Below, piece after piece: positions 58,744 through 64,000 of a DNA stretch of 64,000 nucleotides (within the stretch, counting starts at the first letter, position 1; every line of letters begins with the position of its first letter). Origin of the DNA: Patiria pectinifera (lineage: Eukaryota > Echinodermata > Asteroidea > Valvatida > Asterinidae); NCBI GenBank assembly GCA_029964075.1, contig CM057148.1:29691916-29755915 (forward strand), given 5' to 3'. The notes below the pieces were generated by a model that saw nothing but the letters and a program-made list of their open reading frames with translations, had not been told where the DNA came from and made no database searches. The translations under genes and the position numbers were made by a program.

Positions 58744-59175
58744 TGTAGCGGGATCCTAATGGGCTCTTGTCCGCCAAGTCGAGCAAAACGCAAGAAAAGG
58801 GGACAAACAGACGGTATTTCTAACTCTAAAGGAAATCTAATTTATTTTGCCAAGCAGACTCCGTGGACAACTCGCCGCACCGCAGACCGCTACCCGATTT
58901 GCAACTGATCGATTCCCATCATAGACAAGCACAGCTTCACAAAATGTCTTTACAATGTTACAACTTTACCCAACCCTGGAATCTAGCCAAGCCCTACCCG
59001 CGAAAGTGAACAATAGAACCTCACTTAAGCAACCTATTTATAGAACCTATTTCCGGAGCGTCCGGTAGCTGGACCCGAAACCAGGTCAGCGCACCTGTAG
59101 CCCAACTTGCCAACAATGCGACGTCGGCCAGGAACAAAAGCAACAACCAAAGTGCTCTACAAACTGTCCGTTACA
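58744..59175 (-). mobile_element. Solo LTR with ATAT target duplication
   Basis: The 432-bp segment begins TGTAGCGG and ends CCGTTACA, so both ends give TG...CA with matching inverted termini (TGTARCGG). ATAT flanks both sides (58,740-58,743 and 59,176-59,179). Read on the minus strand it has the usual LTR order: CTATAAATAGG as TATA box about 120-150 bp in, AATAAA about 200 bp further on, then about 100 bp of U5 ending CGCTACA. No polyprotein is next to it, so recombination between two LTRs probably removed the internal part. Ty3-like origin is possible but not shown. Confidence 0.7.
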
Positions 59176-59179
59176 ATAT

Positions 59180-61020
59180 TTTGGTTTTGTCTTGGTTCCT
59201 CTTTGATAGTTGTAAGAGTGAATAATCACAACTCAATCACAGATTTAAAACGGTTAGAATTCGGTGATTAGACTGATCCCGATCATACGTGTGAAAATGA
59301 TAATGGTTTTATTAAAATCCATCTTTCAGTGCCCAAAAGTGATATTTGTTGCAAATTTGCTATCCACTTTTGATGAAGGCAACCGTATGCTATGACGTCA
59401 TCAAACCGGAAGTAACTGCCAATGCATTATTACAAATAAACAGTCGTGGAATTCTTCTTAAAAAACGATGCTAAGTAATTTAACTAAGACATTACAGTCT
59501 ATTTAATAAATCAGATATATCTAGAAAATCAGCGGAATATGTGGGTGCCCGGAGGTGTTATAAAACGAACTGTAACCGTTTAGGGAAGGACACAAGAAAA
59601 TAACAATCAATTAATTTCCTATCAGCTTTTATTGTGTAACAACAATTTCGTTTGGCCAAACAATTCAATCAAAATACAATCAATGTTTAATTAAAAGGAT
59701 ATGGATCAATGATGCTCAAGTACATGTAATACACACAAAAATGGGGCCCAATGATGTGCACAGTAGATGGCCGGCCGGCAAGAAAGTCAATGCTGGAGCT
59801 TTCACAGTTCCAAAATAGTGACGTCCAGTCAACCGACTTGACTGAACTGGTGACTCCAACGAAGTCAGTAAACTAGCCCGGTACTGCAAGGCAGACGAAG
59901 TCGTTGGTCTCCTTGAGTATACTCACTCCAGTAGTTTTACGGAGCACCTCTGATGACCACTGGCCTACTGTAGTAGTTTCCTTTATCAGGTGAAATTCAG
60001 ATCTGGCACACGTCAATCAGGTGAGGTCGTCCCTTCAGTTATCTCAACGAGAGACTAAGAAGTTCTCACTTGTATCTGAGAACCTGAGAACTGAGAGCAA
60101 AATACAATACAAAACATGTACATAAGGTACAAAACCGAATATAGCCATGTGCACGTTTTTACAGCTATAAACTTGTCAATGCGTGTCCATTTCAATACAC
60201 ACTGTTTATAGATTCGTTGCAAGGGCATGCAAATTACCATAGCAACATGTACTTACAGGTACAGTTACCCATGCAATATATTTCAACTGATCCACCATGG
60301 ATCCATAATGAGCACTAAACAACTTTTAATCAGCGCAACAATCACTTTAATTATTTCCAATAATTACCCAATCTCGACATGCACATGTTTCAACTATGCA
60401 TGTGTACTAAATGTGCATGTAAACTAACATTGACCCACTGCATTTGCAATCACAACAAACTTTGTCTGGGAAAACAAATCAACGGAAATTACTGCTTTCC
60501 CTAAATAACAAGAAGGCACAATAAATGCAAACAAAGAAATATAACCCAATGTGAAAAGCTACATGTCAACCCATTATCTAATCAAAAGCTAGCACTCAAA
60601 AAATGTCCGATTCAATCCCCTATACATGTATATATCCCTGCATTACACGCGTTTCCCAAATAAACGTGTGCTTTTACACAGCATGAAAAGTCATTAATTC
60701 ACACCCCTCAAATATAGGAAATATCACACACCTGAGAGCCAACAGTATGCTGAGCAGAAATAACGGATTCTTGAGGCACACAATAGGTTGATGATTCGCT
60801 CAAAAAGCGACTTTACAGCAAGATGATATGGATAAATTTGTCGAACAAAACTTTTATCGACAAAACAAACTTCGTGAACAATGGCAAGAAAACGGGCGCG
60901 TTTTTAGCGAACGCTTGAGGGCGCTATATCATTTCTCGCGACTCCTGGAAAGCAAGTGGCTACAGAACGTACACGAATTTGACGCGGGGTACAAAATGAA
61001 TACCGGCGTTGGTTTGTTTG
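59180..61020. other. No supported gene
   Basis: Sequence between the solo LTR and the GGTT microsatellite. Short AT-rich frames only. A CT/AG-rich patch at 59,820-60,070 has no clear identity. Confidence 0.5.
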
Positions 61021-61022
61021 TG

Positions 61023-61058
61023 GGTTGGTTGGTTGGTTGGTTGGTTGGTTGGTTGGTT
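61023..61058. repeat. (GGTT)n microsatellite
   Basis: Nine nearly pure GGTT units. Confidence 0.92.
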
Positions 61059-61292
61059 TTCTGCAAACAAGATGACTCAAAAACGTTATGGACGTATTTT
61101 CACGATTTTTTCTAAAGGGGTGGTCCTTGGTACAAGTACAAATCGATTAGATTTTGGCATATGTTGCATAAACTCCAAGAACGTTTATATGCTCCGTCAA
61201 AATCCCTATTGAAGTCTATCGATACTAAATGTATCTTTGAGTACTCGACGTGTAGCACCAGCAATGCGCTTCAAACGTTAGATCATGTTTTC

Positions 61293-61440
61293 CAGGGGCG
61301 TAAATCCGGGAGGGGGGGGGGGGGATGGGGGTATATAGCCCCCACTATTTGACAGAGGGATGGGCTATTAGATCCTCCCCCATTTTTTTGTGTGGTGAAA
61401 AAATACCCCGGATTTTGAGGGATTTTTCGAACTTCCCTAC
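61293..61440 (+). mobile_element. Probable hAT-like MITE, left part
   Basis: Begins CAGGGGCGTAAATCCGGG followed by a G12 tract, as in other hAT MITE ends. A possible inner counterpart, CCCCGGATTTTGAGGG, lies near 61,405, but no clean right end was found. Confidence 0.35.
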
Positions 61441-61689
61441 AACAAAAATGTGTTCAATAGTACTGAAAAGGGAGATAAAGTACAAAAGCTTTAAATGCGC
61501 AGTTTTAATATAATGCTAATGCACATCTTTATCATAAACAGCGCCCCCTAGTGTCATGTGTTGTCTATCAAGCCCGACAACACAAGCAGCAAAGTCCAAG
61601 AAACTTGATTGGTTGACCGGCTGGTTTTTGAAAAATTCTTCAATGCAAATTAATAAGCATGACTATAAAGCAGAAAGAACACAGTCCAT

Positions 61690-62136
61690 CTACTAGGAAT
61701 CTGTCCCCTGCCATCCGTAGCTTCCAGAGGAGAACAGCATGCTAATTCTGGCAGCGATCCCGCTTCTCTGGGCTCATCGAATGGCTGCTGCGCTTCCCGG
61801 AGAGACCAGTGTTTCCTGCCAGATATCCTGCTACTCTGGGTTTATCCAGAGGCTGTTGCGCTTCCCATATATTCCAGTCTTTTGCCCTGGCAACCAACCT
61901 TTCCTGCTTATCAAAATAGTGTCTCCATCTGTCAATGCCGTCTTGGCTTTGACATCCCGTTCAGGTAGGTACTCAGCTAACCCATCTAGGCCCGGTTTCG
62001 TCTCATCCCGGCGACTGAAATCGTCTAATTCTGCCTCCATGTTGTAAATCGCGCGGGACCGGCTTGATGAAACTCCAGGTATTACAAAAACAAACACGGT
62101 GAAGAGCATTCTTGCCAACTGTCCATTCGATGCCAT
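61690..62136 (-). pseudogene. Decayed paralogue of the amidated neuropeptide precursor
   Basis: The start MASNGQL, the hydrophobic signal and the DETKPG spacer match the precursor at 53,628-53,074. About 30-35 spacer residues are missing. One predicted peptide remains, GWLPGQKTGIY followed by Gly-Lys-Arg. The frame then stops at TAG (61,831-61,833), where the intact copy has the Lys codon of a Pro-Glu-Lys-Arg site, giving 101 residues from the conserved ATG. Homology continues past the stop: a 69-bp unit (peptide plus spacer) appears a second time in degenerate form, still with Gly-Lys-Arg and Pro-Glu-Lys-Arg. The counterpart of the second peptide then has lost its Gly-Lys-Arg and gained another stop. 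Homology fades near 61,680, so the third peptide is absent. It is either a pseudogene or a shortened one-peptide precursor; the signal peptide and first processing sites are intact, so expression is possible. Confidence 0.8.
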
Positions 62137-62247
62137 TATTCGCACTTTCTTCAAGGTTTGCACTCAACTAAAACTTGGAAACCTGACTTGTGGTAAATTT
62201 ACCGCTAACTTCGCCCTCCCGATGGTACACATATGTACGGCCGCAAC

Positions 62248-62255
62248 CGACGTCA
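62248..62255 (-). promoter_or_regulatory. Conserved CRE-like site upstream of the decayed paralogue
   Basis: Same TGACGTCG 8-mer as in copy 1, within a conserved block that includes GACGTCATCACC on the plus strand. It survives while the neighbouring TATA box has been lost. Confidence 0.4.
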
Positions 62256-62431
62256 TCACCAACAATGAACAGCACAGACATAAGCGTCGCCCATTGAGAA
62301 GTATCATCCAATTGTATGATGATGTCTTTGCTACCGCGTTGTGAATTTGGGTGACGTTTATGAGCGTGGTTTGTCATTGCGGAACGGTGATCCCGGCGCG
62401 TTCATGCACACTGATTGTTCCATTTCCCAAT

Positions 62432-62578
62432 AGACCGAAGACCTAATGACGTAATGGCCTTGTGTACATATGCGCTTTCCTATGGGAGCGAAGTCGGGAC
62501 GGCAGACGAAGTAGGGACCGTCTACCACATAGGAAAGCGCACATGTAAACACAGCGTGACGTCAGGTCTCAGACCTAT
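62432..62578. mobile_element. Palindromic MITE inserted in the decayed neuropeptide copy
   Basis: Two arms of about 50 bp (62,432-62,484 and 62,528-62,576) are inverted copies. Both contain GCGCTTTCCTATG with the same flanking ACATRTGCGC on its outer side, and end in an AGACCT motif. Copy 1 of the duplication reads straight through the site (CCCAATTCACC at about 53,929-53,940), so the insert is 147 bp with a 2-3 bp target duplication at most. It therefore arrived after the duplication, or was absent from copy 1's lineage. Confidence 0.8.
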
Positions 62579-62690
62579 TCACCGTCTACGACCTTGTTAT
62601 AACAGCTATGATTAACGTTCTCAAAATCATGGGTGAGCTTTTCTGTATAATCTATCATGAAACAGCTTTACTGGTGCTATCGTTGCTTAC

Positions 62691-63453
62691 TTGATGCAGA
62701 ACGACTTAAATAATATGCAAGACTGGTGTTTAAATCATGACATGCTCTTCAATACAACCAAAGCTAAGGTTATGCACGTCACCAGAAGCAAAAATATCCA
62801 TCCTCCAGTTTACACACTTGGTGATGCTGCCCTGTCTACAGTTACCTCTATTCAATATTTAGGTGTCACTATTAGCTCCAATCTTCAATGGAATTCCCAT
62901 ATTGACTCACTTGTCCCACGTGCAAATCGCCTCCTGGGTTTCATCCATACTATTGCTGGCGGAGCATCAACTCAAGCCATATTCTGCCTTTACAAATCTC
63001 TGATCCTGCCTATCCTGGAATATGGCATTCCAGCGTGGGGTACTCACACTCTCTCAACAGCAAAAGATTGAGCGCGTACAACGCACTGCCACCCGCATTG
63101 CTTTGAAACAAAGACGCGGTGAAATGCCATATGAGGATAGGTTGGGTCAGTTAAACTGGTCTTCTCTTTCATCTAGAAGAGATTATTTACTATGCTCTTT
63201 TGCTTTCAAATGTTTATCTGGTGTTTGCAGGTGCGAGTCGATCAACGACAATGTTCTCATAAATGCACGCCATCCAGAATCCCTCACCTTCCGTCATCTG
63301 CCTTCTCGTACACAAGCTTTATATCATTCTCCTACTCGTTATCTTCCAAGACTTTGGAACCAATTTCCACCCCATATTAGGGATTCTGCAGTACTAGACA
63401 CTCTACCTGTTTTCCTTAGGAATCTTCGGCAATTACTTTTCTCAGACAACTGA
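62691..63453 (+). pseudogene. Non-LTR retrotransposon reverse transcriptase, C-terminal part, frameshifted
   Basis: The translation shows the end of a LINE reverse transcriptase and its C-terminal region: a QDWCLNHDMLFNTTKAKVMH-type segment, then YLGVTISSNLQWNSHI, then YKSLILPILEYGIPAWG. After a frameshift near 63,050 it continues with IERVQRTATRIAL and LWNQFPPHIRDS and stops at 63,453. These are hallmarks of the CR1/L2/Jockey group. The endonuclease and the catalytic palm, including the DD motif, are missing because the element is 5' truncated at 62,691, a common result of incomplete target-primed reverse transcription. The single frameshift and few other lesions indicate a fairly young, non-functional copy. 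Its 3' UTR and AAT tail follow. Confidence 0.9.
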
Positions 63454-63963
63454 TTTCATTATCCTCATTAGTGTTTTCATATACGGTACTTGTTGCATTT
63501 AATTGGTGGGGACTTTCACATGACTTTCACATGATTTGGGCTTCGTTGCATTAGTCTTCTTGCTTGCGTGTAATTTGTAACAGGGGTCAGTTTTCTTGTT
63601 GCTGTTTAATATTTTCATTATTTTCTTGTACCTTGTTTTGTTCTTGTCTGCGTTTGTCTGCTTAATATGTGCGGGGTTACATACCTGTGGGTAATAGTAA
63701 TTGAATTTACTTTTGTGACCCCTGACCCACATATCGTCTTTTTATATATCGCCTTCGGATGTTTTCATTTCATTTCATATTATGCGTTGTTTTTGTGGCC
63801 CCTACACTTACACTTACACTTATACAGTGTCGTCTTTTGTGTTTATTTTGTTTTATTTTGTATTTCGTAGCTTTCATACATTTTTGTTTAGTTTTTGTTT
63901 TTCATACCGTGCTTGTGCATTGTGCATTGTTTTGGTCGAATAAATAATAATAATAATAATAAT
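63454..63963 (+). mobile_element. LINE 3' UTR and (AAT)n tail
   Basis: T-rich sequence follows the reverse transcriptase stop, with a short ACACTT tandem near 63,805-63,825. It ends in GAATAAATAATAATAATAATAATAATGA. A short trinucleotide tail rather than poly(A) is typical of CR1/L2-like elements. It also supplies the likely 3' end of the element, making the insertion about 1.27 kb (62,691-63,963). I saw no convincing target-site duplication. Confidence 0.75.
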
Positions 63964-64000
63964 GAATTGTTGGAATCAGACAATTACGCAATACAGGAAA

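Larger units (their letters stand above)
61679..62690. repeat. Segmental duplication, copy 2 (decayed neuropeptide gene)
   Basis: Homologous to 53,184-54,036 in the same orientation. Compared with copy 1 it has a spacer deletion, an extra 69-bp peptide unit, a decayed TATA region, a 147-bp inverted-repeat insertion at 62,432-62,578, and a LINE starting exactly at its distal end. Confidence 0.85.

Noticed and set aside
58950-59180. Promoter of a host gene from CTATAAATAGG
   Set aside because: The TATA box sits at the proper place within a bounded LTR with matching ends and flanking ATAT, which explains it better.

Overview
This is a 64 kb piece of animal nuclear DNA. The grounds are: AT-rich, intron-like sequence with no dense coding; many tRNA-derived SINEs, non-LTR retrotransposon fragments and small inverted-repeat transposons; an interstitial TTAGGG tract; and a secreted-peptide precursor with metazoan prohormone processing sites. 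The repeat spectrum (hAT and TA-flanked MITEs with long G tracts, SINEs with the 'gggcaaggcac...gggtacc' core, a foldback element) fits a marine invertebrate, most likely a deuterostome such as a hemichordate, echinoderm or amphioxus. This assignment is inference; no species marker is visible.

Only one convincing intact protein-coding gene is visible. On the minus strand at 53,074-53,628, a 184-residue neuropeptide precursor has a signal peptide, an acidic spacer and three C-terminal peptides ending G-(L/I)-(F/Y)-Gly-Lys-Arg, i.e. predicted amides. Its promoter side carries a TATA box and a CRE-like site. A second copy of gene plus promoter lies 8.5 kb away in the same orientation (61,679-62,690). 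It keeps the signal peptide and one amidated peptide, then meets a nonsense codon at a dibasic site, and its TATA box has decayed. A 147-bp palindromic MITE sits in its upstream region, with the matching empty site in the first copy, and a 5'-truncated LINE begins exactly where the homology ends.

The rest is repeat-rich non-coding DNA. 0-9 kb: SINEs, hAT MITE copies, palindromic MITEs (3.1, 5.1, 6.3, 7.2 and 8.0 kb). 9-18 kb: SINEs, an RT C-terminal fragment between two GAGTCC arrays, a 428-bp palindrome, a 540-bp unit repeated at 43.6 kb, and a foldback element with 8+8 units of 21 bp. 18-30 kb: a hAT MITE with a perfect 8-bp target duplication, hairpins, TA-flanked MITEs and a SINE. 31-41 kb: mostly featureless. 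41-48 kb: a cluster of palindromes, a telomere-repeat-bearing insertion, a LINE fragment and more MITEs. 50-59 kb: a 21-bp minisatellite with 147-bp higher-order period, the neuropeptide gene, a nested MITE, a degenerate inverted-repeat cluster and a solo LTR. 59-64 kb: the decayed neuropeptide paralogue and the LINE.

Exons of larger spliced genes may be present but I could not support any from sequence alone.
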